Assembly: GCF_010015585.1 (NCBI RefSeq)
Contig: NW_022985071.1
Span: 1,018,100 to 1,082,099, forward strand
Reading direction: 5' to 3'
Origin: Eremomyces bilateralis CBS 781.70
Taxonomy: Eukaryota; Ascomycota; Dothideomycetes; Eremomycetales; Eremomycetaceae
DNA length: 64,000 bases
Part shown: positions 53,132 to 64,000 of the stretch, in pieces
How the letters are laid out: each line of letters starts with the position of its first letter
Position numbering within the stretch: the stretch's first letter is position 1
The notes under the pieces: model-generated
The model's database searches: none
What the model was told of the DNA's origin: nothing
Seen by the model: only the letters and a program-made list of their open reading frames with translations
Made by a program: the position numbers and the translations under genes

Positions 53132-54600
53132 CTCGGCACACCTATCCGATCGATGTTCGATAGGTTGAAGGTCGGTTGACGGCTATCACCTTCGCTTCCA
53201 TTTACTCCTCCACTGATTGTCCTCTAAGAATTTTCGAGTCCGTCCGCCCTCCGCGGCCCAGACATAATGGGCTTCTCAGCCCTGGTACTAAGGCGCGGGG
53301 CGAGGTGAGGATGGGGGTTCGATGGCGCTCGAACGGACGAGGAATAGTATGGATCGGCAGGTGCTTTTGGTACTTGACGGTTGAGGTCGTGAAGAGTCGC
53401 GCCGTAGAGCCGCTGTACGTAGTGATTCCAGTCTGCGGTCGTCTAGGAACGGGGTGGCTGCAATAAGCGCGTCCGCTAATGGTGAGGGTGGTGATCGGAT
53501 ATGTGCCAGATGACTGTCAAGTGAGAGGACAAACTAGGACAAAGCGAAGGGAATCGTTAGCTGTGGAGCTCGAAGCACGCAATTCAACAGGACCAAGAAT
53601 GCAGTCAATCTCAAGAAAGAACCAATTCACAGCGAGTGCTGTCTATTGAATGATCAATTGGGTGAGTGCGTACCTTTTCAGCGGGGGAGGGCAAACCGGG
53701 TGGTTGTGGTTCAAGATGCTCAATAGGCTTGAGGAGGGGCGGGCAACCAACTCAACAACGGAATCGCTAGGAACTTGGGAAGGATGATCAACGGGACCAG
53801 CAAGTGGACGAGGGAGCCGAAGCCAAAAGCAGAAAACTGTGCACGGGGACGGGGAAAGGGAAAGGATGCAATTGCACAATGAGGGACAAGTATTAATACA
53901 CAGATGTCGAGGAGAAAAGAGGGAGGAAGCGAGATGAAGAGTGGGAGGGTATCGTCATCACGATGGGAGGAAATGGACTCAAATCGTGAAATAGAGGATG
54001 AAAGGCGGCGGGCCTGGGATTAAGTTTACTGTACGGAATAATACGGTACAGGATCCACTGGCAATCCACTGGCAATCTGACATGGATCATCAGTTCATGT
54101 TCGATCATTGATGGGAAGTTGGGAACTCATCACTCTTAAGCCTTAACTGTGGGATGGTTGAGACGAAGTTGGGAACTTGGGACTGGTGGGAATTAGGGGG
54201 GTGCTGGGGGGGTGCTGTGGTTATTTCACAGTGATATACGGATACTGATATTTTGATTTGGGGGGGAGGGATCTGGGAGGAAGGGGTTGCAGGACAGAGC
54301 CCAAAGTAAGGAGGATTTCCAGGTAATATTCGCGTAACTTTGGCGGTTGCCACCTCTCAACCATCCGGGTATTCGCAAGTGATGGATGATAGAATCAGGC
54401 CACTTTAGGAACTGCAGCAGTGCAACGGGACCATGGGTTCATTGTTCTGAAATATATTCTTTGGTATTCTTTGACTTTTCATTCGACAAAACACTGGGCT
54501 TGATGACGAATGGAATTGTAACGACTCCTGTCCACACAGATGACGAGCCAACAGGCTTGGCATAGATTCATCATCCATTAATTATAAATTACAATACCGT
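53132..54600. other. Upstream region of the SNF1-activating kinase
   Basis: 1.5 kb, pyrimidine-rich on the minus strand (especially 53.64-54.11 kb), typical of a long fungal promoter and 5' leader. Open frames here are Pro/Ser-rich and not convincing. Confidence 0.55.
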
Positions 54601-57600
54601 ATAAAACTAGAATTACACCCCACACCAGCGTCTTGCATCCATGGGACTTGGCGGATGGGCGTCTTCTGTGTCGGCTCTCACCAGATTCTGCTGCCACATT
54701 CCAAGACTCCAACGAAATATAAAAGTCCCAACCACCCTGAGTTCTTCACTCCGCCACAGCGTCCTTGATTTGATGCTTCCGGGTACAGGAAAGAGAGAGA
54801 GAGCACAATGAGAAATCTTCTCTTGATTACGGCTATGAGCCTTCACGACTTGATTGTTCGTTCAGTGACGGAAGTGCTGTAGATAACTAGGCTGTCGATG
54901 TCATCCACCATACCTGGTCAGTACAGTAGACAGTTTTAGCAGCCCTCCTTATCAAGACTTTTGCCCCTCCTCACCCATTGCACTGTGGTGTGGGCTCTCC
55001 TGAAGACAGAAGTCCTGATCAATAAAAACACGCTCACAGTCATCATGATTTATTCCATTTTTGCCCTCCAAAGCTGAATGCTCTCGATGATAGGCAGTCG
55101 TGTCTCTGTCCCGTGTGCCACACTCTCGCAACACCCTCCAGGCCTCCACTGTGGTAGATCGCAATACCTGGCCAAGGAGTCTGTTATCTGTCGCGGTCCT
55201 GATTACTGACATGGGCCCCTTGAGCAGTCGACATCGCAATGTGTACGGCAGTTTGCCCTCCAGCCGCGTTCGCCGCGCAGATTCAACAGTAAGGTCCGGG
55301 TACCTATCGTGAATACAGTACTTACCCGAGTCGGTTTCCAATTGCCGTCAGTATCATGGAATTCATGGTACACCCTAGGTTGCGAAAGGCTCTGCCGAGT
55401 AAATGCAAAGGCCAAATAGACCTGACAGATCCCCAGATTCTGTTCCTCCAAAGATTGGTTTCTTTTCTTCTTCCCGCTCTTGCGCCACGCGGAGAAAGAT
55501 GCTGCCCGATTGAGCGATCGACCAGACCACCAACCAAGCTCTCCGAAGTCTGAACGGCGAACAATGAATGGACTGGAGTCTGGACCTCTTTGTCCTTTTT
55601 TCCCGCGTCTCTCGTCATTTCGTCACGCCGATTTGCCTACCACGCGCTGCATTGCACTTTGTTGGGACCATCATTGGCTCCTCATCTAACTCAGCCCTGG
55701 CATTTAATCCTGCCACCATCGTGGAGGTGGATGGCTCACCCAGTCATACCTCAGTCTTTACAGCCCTTAGGCTTCATCTTCAGGCCACTCAGGCATTCAG
55801 CACCATTGATCGCCCGGACCACCTGTTCGACAGCCTTATCCAATAGGCCCTGGGTTAGGGGCGGGGTTACTACTCGCGAATTCCGAAGCAGAGCCTGATG
55901 AGATGTCTCGGACCAAGATTCAACTCCCATTTCTTATGAGGATCTAACCATCCGTAATCAGATGTTTGCGCGCTGTGCCGGCTGGGACCTACACGCTCCA
56001 CAACGTGAACGCGGATATCAGGAAGACGAGGCTAACGCCTACAAGGAACCGGATCCTATCCCTGTCCCGATGCAGTGGTTCCCGTACAACATGACTGGAG
56101 ACTATCCTATTGCAGCCCGCAGAGATTCTGTTGGGCTGGAGATCGGAGCACTTTTGCTTGTACCTACCGCTGTACCGCACTTACCGTACCAATTATGTGT
56201 AACTTGGCAATTACAAGACGGACAAAACGGTGGAGTACGAAGATAAGGTGTGATTCTTTTCCCCAGCCAGTACCCTATACAGAGTTCAGAGTTCAGAGTG
56301 TTCAAACTTCAGTGTTATCCCTGGCAAATCTGTAGATGATCATACTGGACGCCTTGGGAACGGTAAGTCAACAATGGATGGGTCGTCATCCGTATCATCC
56401 GTATCATCCGTATCATCCGCACCATCTTGCGATATTTGTCTCACTACGGCTAGTAAATGTATTACTTACTATATACTAGTTACTACCACGCTTTCGTCTT
56501 GCTTCACTTCGCATTAAGGAACCTTACTTCGCAGGGCCGACTTTATTGAGACGGAGATGTGCCGAGATACACACATACCTTAGCTGAGAGCACATATATC
56601 CCATAAGCTCTGACCATCCCCATAGTCTTAATGCTTTCTTGTCCTTATCTTTCTTTCGAAATATCAAATAACTCGCGCTCATGTTAGTCGCATATTAATT
56701 AGTATATGCATCGGCCGCAAGTTTGAGAGCCTCGAAGATTGACAGACCCCCGTCGTTTGTGCCCTTGTCCATACCTCCATGGATTCCTTGATTTGGTGCA
56801 AGACGAAGGGGTTAGATTCCTGTTCCTCCGGATCCTCTGCGTTTATTGGTGATGATCCTGCCAGAAGCGCAACGGGGAGCCAAATGCGCCTGCAAGACAT
56901 CCCGTCGTGTTTCGGTTAACCTTTGCTACCTGTTCATGGACACGAGCATGGTGACAAAAGTCTGTGGCACTCATCACACTGGCTAAAGTGACGACGCTGC
57001 TTCAGAGTATCGCTGTGTGTACATGCAACATCAGCCAAGGATGTTGAGAGGCAGTGAGAAGCCTAATTGTCGTCCTTCTCCGCGTCGAGGCTGGCCCCTA
57101 GCTCGTTGCGGTTCTCTCCACGGCGATTCCGGTGTGCAAACTCGCAAAGCAATTTACAGCCATCTTTGAGGGTAAGGATCGCGCTAGTCGGACGTTGAAG
57201 CGGCGAATGCCGCGGCTGTTCCCTGGTTCGTATCGACCATCACAGTTGTTGAAGCGGAATCGTGTGCACGTCGCACTCATCGCCGTAAACTGTAAAGGCG
57301 CAGACCATGCTCGAATGACCCTGGAGGGTTTGGAACATGCCCAAAAACAGCGACATGCAGAATCCATCCTGGTCCCGCCCAGCATCAAGCATGCAGCTTC
57401 CCGGCGTTCGTCCTTCCATGTCTTTTCAACCCTGCAGGCGAATGCGGAGCAGAAGTGCTAGTCATAAACTCGTAATAATAATACAGAGGTACTGGCGTAC
57501 GACGGTTAGACACTCGGGGTTCCTTGTCCGAGAGTGGTAACGATGCAGAAGGGAGAACCTCCTTCCTCGATACAGGCTCAAGATTCCATTGTTTGACGAA

Positions 57601-58120
57601 GGACTTGGTAATCGTAGATAAATATGTACAGAGTACCATACTGGTTGATGTGGCTGCGGTCTGGAACTTTGTTGAGGGCCCATTTCCTTTGTCGCCGTAT
57701 CTGGGCAAGCGGACGGAGAAAAGTCTGCTTGCACAGGTCAGAATCTACATGACGTGCATCCACAGGGACAGCGACACGACCAGACGATGTGCATCAGTGC
57801 AGCCCAGAAGCGGGATCTGCGTCTGCTCGTAATATATTTTCGTGTTTCAGTTGAGGATCTTCAGTGGAATGTTGATGCATATCAGTTGGTGATGAAAATC
57901 ATGAAATTGCTTGGATGTCTGACTGTGAACGCCTTACTGCCTGACTTGTCTGACAGTGACCTGGACCAGTCCAGACAGTGACTATGACTCGCATCCCGGT
58001 CCCATCTGAACAGTCGAAAGATGACAACTGACAAAGACGACAGGCAACATACTGTTCCATTCTATATTCGTCCTTCAAACTCATCCACAATATGAGGCTC
58101 GAAGTTTCCAAGAAACAGGA
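54601..58120. other. Unresolved region, possibly one or more small or decayed genes
   Basis: 3.5 kb in which I could not build a supported gene. Between 54.6 and 56.3 kb open frames occur on both strands (for example 54952-55341 minus, 129 codons) without recognisable motifs. Protein-like fragments lie on the minus strand at about 56,695-56,800 and 57,065-57,480. A 9-bp tandem repeat lies at 56,386-56,419. Confidence 0.45.
56386..56419. repeat. 9-bp tandem repeat, nearly four copies
   Basis: TCATCCGTA three times in succession followed by a partial fourth copy, in non-coding DNA. Confidence 0.85.
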
Positions 58121-60185
58121 ATGGGGATAATGGATTCTCAGTTGGACGGTTCCACGTGGTCCCATCAGAAGGTGTTCTCTCTTATCCTCGCCTTCCGACT
58201 CGTCAATGCCTTGACCATCAGGACCTTTTTCCAACCCGATGAATACTTTCAATCGTTGGAGCCAGCTTGGGAGCTTGCCTTTGGGCTACGAGCAAAGGCT
58301 TGGATAACTTGGGTAACCTAGACTGATCGGACTCGCATTTTTAAATGAGGAACTAAGCGGACAATGGCAGGAATGGCACCACCGACTCCGATCTTCGCTG
58401 CATCCCTTCTTCTTTTCGGCCGTCTACATGATAGCTGGGAGAGCTGCCCAAGCGTTGTCTTTGTCGACGGCAAATCACAGTGCATTGCTTATAGCAGCCC
58501 CTAAACTCACCCAAGCAATCTTTGCCACGTGCACCGACTACTTCACATGGCGACTCGGTGCAACGCTCTTTGGCGAGAAAAGCGCCGCAGCGCGAGCTTC
58601 TGTAAGAATCCCATCCTCATCGTTCCATCTGAGAGTTCTAGCAAGTTAGGAGACGGAAGTGTATCTAATATTTATCCAAAGTTGCTAACCACGGTATCGA
58701 ACCCTTGGCAATGGTTCTGCTCCACTCGAACGTTCTCAAATTCGATCGAGACCACCCTAACCGCGTTCGCCCTGAGTAAATGGCCATGGGAATTGCGTTC
58801 GGACCGTTCTTCGCCAACCCAGCCATCGGCTAACAGGATTTTGGAGAGCCGAAGGTATCACTAGTCATAATAGAGATCTATACCTGGGCGCTGACTAATG
58901 TGTCCAGGGCGCTGGCATTATCACTTATTGCAGCCGCAATAGCTTGTGTACTTCGGCCCACAAACCTCCTCGTATGGGTTTGTGTAGCATCGATGTCCCT
59001 ATTGAGGGCTGCAAACGTGGACCGACTTTTTCTAGTGTTCAGTGCCGCCTTATACGGGTGAGTTGACTGAATATACCAGGAACTACCCTCGAGTGCAGTT
59101 GAGCCATGTATGCTGAAACTCGCAGTTTATTGGTCCTCTCCATCTCCGTGCTACTTGACAGAGCATATTACGGGGCGTGGACGATGCCAGCCCTTCGATT
59201 CCTCGGACTTAACGTTGGCCAGTCAGTTGCATCTTTCTACGGTCGCAACCGATCCGACTATTATCTTACGGAAGGTATCCCGCTGCTCTTAACCACTGCC
59301 TTGCCGTTTGCGGTTCACGGTGTCGTCTCATCCCTGAAACCAGTACGGAGTGGAGTGACTGCTCAGGAGTCGGTGAAACACCAAACACTGAAAACACTCT
59401 CTTATACCTGCGTCCTTGTGACAATCGCCTTCTCGTCTATTCCTCATAAGGAAGTCCGCTTTTTGTATCCTTTACTGCCAGCCTTCATCGTTCTTTCTGC
59501 TCCTTCAATTGCACATTTCGTCGACAGAGCCAAACGCAGCAATAGGTATCGGCCTGCAGCCTTTGTAATGATGGGTCTCAATGTTGCTATTGCCATTTAT
59601 ACGACTCAATTCCACCAACGTGGGGTTGTGGATGCCGTACATTTTCTTCGGCAGCAATATGAGATGAGCGCCTTTACCGACCGGCCCTCGCCCGCCATAT
59701 CCGCGGTCTTTCTCATGCCATGTCACAGCACGCCATGGCGCTCTCACCTTGTATACGCAGATATCAATGCATGGGCACTGACATGCGAGCCACCAATAGG
59801 CTTGCCTGAAGATACGAGGGCGGGTTATCTCGACGAAGCCGATCAGTTCTACGATGACCCTCATAGCTGGTTGTTATCGAATATGGCGGATGATGAAGGA
59901 ACAATTCGCCGGGATCGTTCAAATGCGGGGAGGGACGGAAGTCGGAGCAACGAAAGCACCATTCCCGGTCAAAGGGGGCCTGGTCAAGATAAAAGGCCCT
60001 GGCCGGAGTACCTTGTGTTCTTCGAGCAACTCGAAGACAGCTTGCTCCCGTTCAAAAGTGATCTTGGTTATGAGACACGTCAAAAGTTTTTCAACACACA
60101 TTGGCACGACGACTGGAGAAGAAAAGGAGACGTTGTAATCTGGCATCGTCCGCAACCTGTGGTGGATTCGATTGCAAATCAATGA
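58121..60185 (+). CDS. gpi10: GPI mannosyltransferase 3 (GPI10/PIG-B)
   Basis: ER membrane enzyme of family GT22 that adds the third mannose to the GPI-anchor precursor. Five exons: 58121-58312, 58371-58601, 58682-58854, 58908-59057 and 59126-60185 give 601 residues, all joins in frame (introns 53-80 bp). The first luminal loop has the catalytic-type motif [20 protein letters not shown], followed across the splice by [19 protein letters not shown]. Further family blocks: [64 protein letters not shown] and [17 protein letters not shown]. Many hydrophobic segments fit a polytopic protein. A second possible start (MDSQLDG) is three codons in. The stop converges on the DUF3984-like gene 70 bp away. 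Confidence 0.93.
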
Positions 60186-60255
60186 ATTGCGTACTCTGCA
60201 TTTTACGCTTGAGAGTTTGCGCTCAAGCACGTGTGGAATCATGATACGATGATAC

Positions 60256-61488
60256 TCATAGAATGACCTTCGATGCAACCCCAAGCAACCATGCCGCGTC
60301 CCTCCATCCACCGTCCTGCCCAGGGGGTGCGATGTCAGCAGCAGGCAGTGCTTTAGAATCCGAACCTTCAGCAAACGGTGGCTGTCGTTGGTCACCTGTG
60401 CCGTCTGCAGCCGGAGGGGAAACTTCGAAGCTGTTATTGTCATCGCCGTCCTCCTCGACCTCAAACAACGTCCAGCCCATCAGCCGGTCCACCCAACCAC
60501 CAAAATTCGCACTCTGGTCCCGGGCGAGCCTCGCCACTTCTTCCTCGTCCCGTCCGTCTTGTTCGTCATCGCCATCGTCCTGCTCAAGGCTTTCCTGCAG
60601 CACCCGCTCGTCCACAAAGTCTGGGCCAGTTACGGAATCTCCAAAAAAGTAATCCCCATCACCACCTGCTGGGGCTGGCCCCCTCGTCATTGGCGTCAGC
60701 ATCTCAAGCCGACTCCCGGCTCTTGACCCTCTTCTGCTGATCCTCGCGCTCCCAGGCGCACTCCCAGGCCTGCTCCCAGGCGACCAGCGTTTGGGAGTGG
60801 TCGGGGACGCTTCATCGTCGCCGAAGCGGGTCCGTCCTTGGCCGTTGAGTCCATGGTGGCTGGTCCCCTGGTGGATTCTCTGTGGGTCCGCATTGTCGCC
60901 TAGCATATTGGTGCTGCTCTCCCGGCTCACCAGCCAGCTTTGGCCCTTCGATTCCCGCGTTTCGGACGCAATCGCCAGACCGGCGCGGTAGAACCACGTC
61001 GCATCATTCCCCGCCCGAAGGAGTCGCGGGCCGGTATGTCGGCGAACATGATGCCGCCCGGCCGGATCGGTAGTCAGGATCGCGGCGCCTCCCTTGTGAG
61101 CGACCGGATGAGCGAAAAGCAGAGCCGATGAGCTCTTCGCTTTGGTCAATGCGATTTGGTCGGGTTCGGCGGTGCCCGTCTGAGCTACCACGTGTCCTTC
61201 ATGAAGGTACTGCGAGCGACGCGTCCGGCTATGTCGACTCGGGGAGCGGCTCAGGATGCCCGGCGTTGAGGGTGCGGATCGGCCCTGGATGTAAGAAGCT
61301 TGTGGAGGGAAGGATGGCGAGGTCGGATCGTAGGGTGCGTCGTCGTCGTCGATGGGGAAACGGGAACTGAGAGGCGCCAGGGACAGGTGGTTGAGGTTCG
61401 GAAAGGACCTGCGAGATGAGGGTCGGGACAGAGGAGGAGTGGTCTTGGAGAACTCCATCTCGTCCGACAAATGAGGGGAGGGTTTCAA
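60256..61488 (-). CDS. DUF3984-like fungal protein, unknown function
   Basis: Single exon, 410 residues; an internal ATG at 61458 (MEFSKTTPPLSRPSSRRS) may be the true start. The N-terminus FSKTTPPLSRPSSRRSFPNL then NHLSLAPLSSRFPIDDDD and SYIQGRSAPSTPGILSRSPS is the pattern I recall for the DUF3984 family of Aspergillus-type fungi. The middle has a block around TKAKSSSALLFAHPVAHKGG and GNDATWFYRAGLAIASETRE, which looks folded. A Ser/Arg/Gly-rich linker follows, then an acidic coiled stretch (EQDDGDDEQDGRDEEEVARL) and the motif NFGGWVDRLMGWTLFEVEED. No catalytic motif, signal peptide or membrane span is seen. The coding call is strong; function is unknown and the family name is from memory. Confidence 0.8.
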   Translation of the reverse strand: MKPSPHLSDEMEFSKTTPPLSRPSSRRSFPNLNHLSLAPLSSRFPIDDDDAPYDPTSPSFPPQASYIQGRSAPSTPGILSRSPSRHSRTRRSQYLHEGHVVAQTGTAEPDQIALTKAKSSSALLFAHPVAHKGGAAILTTDPAGRHHVRRHTGPRLLRAGNDATWFYRAGLAIASETRESKGQSWLVSRESSTNMLGDNADPQRIHQGTSHHGLNGQGRTRFGDDEASPTTPKRWSPGSRPGSAPGSARISRRGSRAGSRLEMLTPMTRGPAPAGGDGDYFFGDSVTGPDFVDERVLQESLEQDDGDDEQDGRDEEEVARLARDQSANFGGWVDRLMGWTLFEVEEDGDDNNSFEVSPPAADGTGDQRQPPFAEGSDSKALPAADIAPPGQDGGWRDAAWLLGVASKVIL

Positions 61489-61923
61489 GAATGATGTTTT
61501 CGAATTACTTTAGGCAACGGATTTAGGATCCTTCAATTTGAAAGAAGTATTAACACTGGTGTGGGCGGTAAGATAGCTTATTATTCTATTATTGAGATGT
61601 GAGTTTGATATCCTGACGTTGAATGTTGGGGAAGTTGGCGGCGCGGCTTCCACTCATGCCAACCTTGACTGGTCCTGCATGGATGTGTTGCGGCCATATC
61701 CCTGTAGTTTGCCTGCAAAGAGTAAAGCTCCCGGTTATATAATTCAATTACAAATCAACTATCTGTACATTACGTATGTAATCACGTCCATCCATCACAT
61801 GTATCGGGGAGCAGTTCGGTTTAAACGTCTTGATGGATTGTATCAAAATGCGTACGGAGTATCCGAAGGCCAAGACTTAACCTAAACATGCTTCAAAACT
61901 CCAACATGCTCTAGATAAAATCT
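61489..61923. other. Intergenic, DUF3984-like promoter and MVD 3' flank
   Basis: 435 bp, AT-rich, no gene seen. Confidence 0.6.
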
Positions 61924-63167
61924 CTATTGCGTTGGAAGCCCGGATTCTGAAACAAGATGATCCGATGTTGCAATAGGCCCTTCACCAACGCCCGTCAATA
62001 TCACTCGGCTGACTCCCGACTTCAACACGGCCACCACACGTTCGTCGAGGCCTTCTATAGGTGCTTCTTGGACCTGTGTCCCTCTATCCCCTGCCCAACC
62101 ATCCTTATCGCCGAGGAGTGACTTGAAAACCCCCGCAACTTGCCCTTCGTTCTCCGCCAGGTAGTAGACCACCGCGTTTGGCCCGGCGTCAAAAGTATAT
62201 GCGGCGACATTCCTGCCTACCCGTTCGTTGATGGCTTCCACAAGACGCACGGCGGCCCTGGAGGTTTCGTTCATGTAGAAGATAGGGGGAACGGTGTCCA
62301 GGCACACCGCATGGAAACTATTGCTGTCCTGCATCGTCAGGTCCGCAAACGTTGCGAAGTCCTTCTTCGCAATCGCCTCCTTCATAGCGATCATCCGTGC
62401 CGGCACCAACTTCTCCACACGCAGCGGGAAGAGCGTGCTCGTGGCGGCCGTCTGCTGCATGCCGGCCGTGCTGGGCACGCCTTTCTTCTCGGCACTGGCG
62501 ACCACGACCAGAGCGCGCATCTCCGGCCAATGCGATGCCGGCGCAACTTCCACGGCGACGCTGTCATTCCCATCGGCAGCAGTGCCAGCATCCCACGCCA
62601 CATATCCTCCGAATAAGCTGCGGCAAGCCGAGCCGGACCCTTGTCGTGCGATGGCAGAGAGTTCGGTGGGTGACTGAGGCAGCTCATAGAGATTGGCAAT
62701 GGCGCGAATGAGGGCAGCAAATCCAGCGGCGGAGCTGGCAAGCCCGGCTGCAGTAGGGAAGTTGTTGATCGAAACGATGCGAAGCGGCCATTGCGAAAGC
62801 TTGGGGAGGGAATTGTCTCGGTCCTCGAGAATCTTGCGTAAGGCTCTTAGACGAGCAAGGCATGCTTGCGATCGCGGCGTCGTAAGAGGGGACGGTTCCC
62901 CATTTAGTATTAAGCTGTCGTCGTCGGAAAAGGCTTGGGAGCAGGAGGCCGTGGTGTGCGCTTTGAGATCGGATTGGGCGAGAGTGACGGATAAGGAGGA
63001 GTTCGTGGGGAGGTTTAGTTTGGCGTCTCGTTTGCCCCAGTACCTTCAGATACAAGCGAATCAGTCAGCGATTCAGAGTCGAAGTTGAGGCGAGGAAATC
63101 CATACTTGATCACTGCGATATTGACTGGGGCGGTCGTACTCGCACGGTAGACTCGGGAGTCTGCCAT
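61924..63167 (-). CDS. erg19: Diphosphomevalonate decarboxylase (MVD1/ERG19)
   Basis: GHMP-superfamily enzyme converting mevalonate diphosphate to isopentenyl diphosphate with ATP, feeding ergosterol and other isoprenoids. Two exons, 63167-63106 and 63043-61924, joined across a 62-bp intron (GTATGG) in the conserved IKYWGKRD motif; 393 residues, the usual size. Other hallmarks: LNLPTNSSLSVTL, the ATP-binding GHMP loop NNFPTAAGLASSAAGFAAL, RQGSGSACRSLFGGYVAWDA, STAGMQQTAATSTLF, DSNSFHAVCLDTVPPIFYMN and YTFDAGPNAVVY. Catalytic Asp (FDAGPN) and the phosphate-loop serines are present. The gene is divergent from a cytochrome c heme lyase gene 507 bp away. Confidence 0.96.
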
Positions 63168-63674
63168 TGCGATGTGAGATGGAGAGCAAGAAGTGGGAGC
63201 CGATCAGTGAAAGGCTGCGACTACTAGAAATGAAGAAGATGAATTCGTAAGTCAATTGTCGCGGAAAGAAGGCTTTTCAATCTTCAATTGCAAAAGCAGC
63301 GAGCAATCCAAGAGACCTGATTTCAGCGATTTGGGCTTCAATTCCTTGTGGTCTGGTGAGCGCCGAGCGGTGAACATTAGCAGGGTCTAATACTACGAAC
63401 CGTACAGTATTCTATGGAAATTCTCGGTATTTATGGATTAGTCATCGTCAACAGGGATATGGCGTTCCCGACTTCATGTTATCATGGATCAATTTATTGT
63501 GGAAGGACTGTATAGTAATTAATTATCGAATTGCAGTCCGTCATCCGTGGCAATATCACAGCAGCGTAAATCCACCTCAAGTTTCTGGATCTCTTGCCTT
63601 CAGACATCGCACATAATCGGAACTCTACCGCTATCACTATCTCAGACGTCAACTGCTGGCGTGCCATCGCCGTC
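63168..63674. promoter_or_regulatory. Divergent promoter, MVD / heme lyase
   Basis: 507 bp between head-to-head starts of a sterol-pathway gene and a respiratory gene. I looked for sterol-element and CCAAT-like sites and found none I would defend. Confidence 0.45.
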
Positions 63675-64000
63675 ATGAGCAACAACTCGGACAAATCTTC
63701 AGCCACATCATGTCCAATTGATGACAATGCTCGCGCAGCCTGGCTGCGACAGAACAATTCCAACTCCTCCTCCCCCCCGCCGTCCAATAAGCCGGATACG
63801 TCACCAGACCCATCATGTCCAGTCGATCACAACTCTCGCTCGGCGTGGCTGCAGATGAACAAATCCAACCCGTCCCCTCCCTCGCCACCCGACGCGTCGA
63901 CCATCCTTTCGCAACTCCCTTCACCGCACCCGAAACTAGGATCGACCCGTGAGGTCTCCACCATACCGCGCGGAGAATCCTCGCCCTCGCAAGGCAGCTA
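63675..64000 (+). CDS. cyc3: Cytochrome c heme lyase (holocytochrome c synthase), 5' part only
   Basis: Mitochondrial intermembrane-space enzyme that attaches heme to apocytochrome c. Only the first 108 residues are in the window; the frame is open at the right edge. Starting at MSNNSDKSSATSCPID, the sequence shows two Cys-Pro heme-regulatory motifs in similar repeats, CPIDDNARAAWL and CPVDHNSRSAWL, separated by Ser/Pro-rich linkers. It continues to LPSPHPKLGSTREVSTIPRG, the conserved entry to the HCCS domain. The catalytic His-containing domain lies beyond the window. Whether it is the cytochrome c or c1 lyase cannot be decided from this part; the N-terminal CP repeats occur in fungal CYC3-type proteins. 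Confidence 0.88.
   Translation, partial: MSNNSDKSSATSCPIDDNARAAWLRQNNSNSSSPPPSNKPDTSPDPSCPVDHNSRSAWLQMNKSNPSPPSPPDASTILSQLPSPHPKLGSTREVSTIPRGESSPSQGS

Noticed and set aside
54952-55341. 129-codon minus-strand open frame
   Set aside because: No recognisable domain, no splice partner and no neighbour support; could be chance.
55962-56246. 94-codon plus-strand open frame
   Set aside because: Opening residues look protein-like, but the end is low quality and no family or intron structure fits.
1-64000. Search for tRNA, rRNA, CRISPR, secondary-metabolite cluster and virus-like or LTR elements
   Set aside because: No tRNA A/B-box pair, rRNA stretch, spaced repeat array, polyketide or peptide synthetase, or reverse transcriptase/capsid motif was seen by eye. 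The only mobile elements are DNA transposons.

Overview
This is nuclear DNA from a filamentous ascomycete, most likely a eurotiomycete close to Aspergillus or Penicillium (an inference from protein character). Coding genes carry short spliceosomal introns, mostly 48-90 bp, with GTAAGT/GTGAGT-like donors, CTAAC/CTGAC-like branch sites and TAG/CAG ends. There are no operons. The gene set is eukaryotic housekeeping, plus a HET-domain gene typical of moulds. All exon boundaries were worked out by hand from reading frame, splice motifs and family knowledge.

Layout. Positions 1-3.3 kb are a transposon patch: a decayed piggyBac-type transposase, then a small Tc1/mariner-type element whose middle is an 860-base run of N. 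Next is a HET-domain gene (3.5-5.7 kb). From 6.8 to 15.7 kb is a compact block: Mediator subunit 5, UTP25, eIF3f, TAF13 and the secretory-pathway protein Kish. An AHC1-like zinc-finger gene (16.6-18.7 kb) is followed by 3 kb without a gene and by VPS29. A 2,782-bp hAT transposon with a perfect 8-bp target duplication, matching terminal repeats and an open transposase frame sits about 0.25 kb upstream of VPS29 (22.9-25.7 kb).

The middle third carries alanine-glyoxylate aminotransferase, a CHK1-type checkpoint kinase, an Hlj1-like ER membrane J-protein, a small AIM19-like mitochondrial protein, the E4 ubiquitin factor UFD2 and the GTPase Rho1, followed by a GPI-type aspartic protease. The last third has an unnamed protein with a mitochondrial-type leader, a large SNF1-activating (Ssp1/Sak1-type) kinase, a 5-kb region I could not resolve, the GPI mannosyltransferase GPI10, a DUF3984-like protein, mevalonate diphosphate decarboxylase, and the start of cytochrome c heme lyase, cut by the window edge.

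How the genes relate. This is ordinary eukaryotic gene order rather than a pathway cluster. I saw no secondary-metabolite cluster, CRISPR array, tRNA or rRNA gene. Close head-to-head pairs probably share promoters: UTP25/eIF3f (290 bp), TAF13/Kish (422 bp), the J-protein/AIM19-like gene (476 bp) and MVD/heme lyase (507 bp). Several pairs converge with gaps of only 70-210 bp (MED5/UTP25, AGX1/CHK1, GPI10/DUF3984-like).

I found no convincing new biological system. The most rewarding places to look are the intact hAT element beside VPS29, the HET gene beside the transposon patch, two possible start sites in the aminotransferase, and two unresolved coding-like stretches (32.6-33.1 kb and 56.7-57.5 kb).
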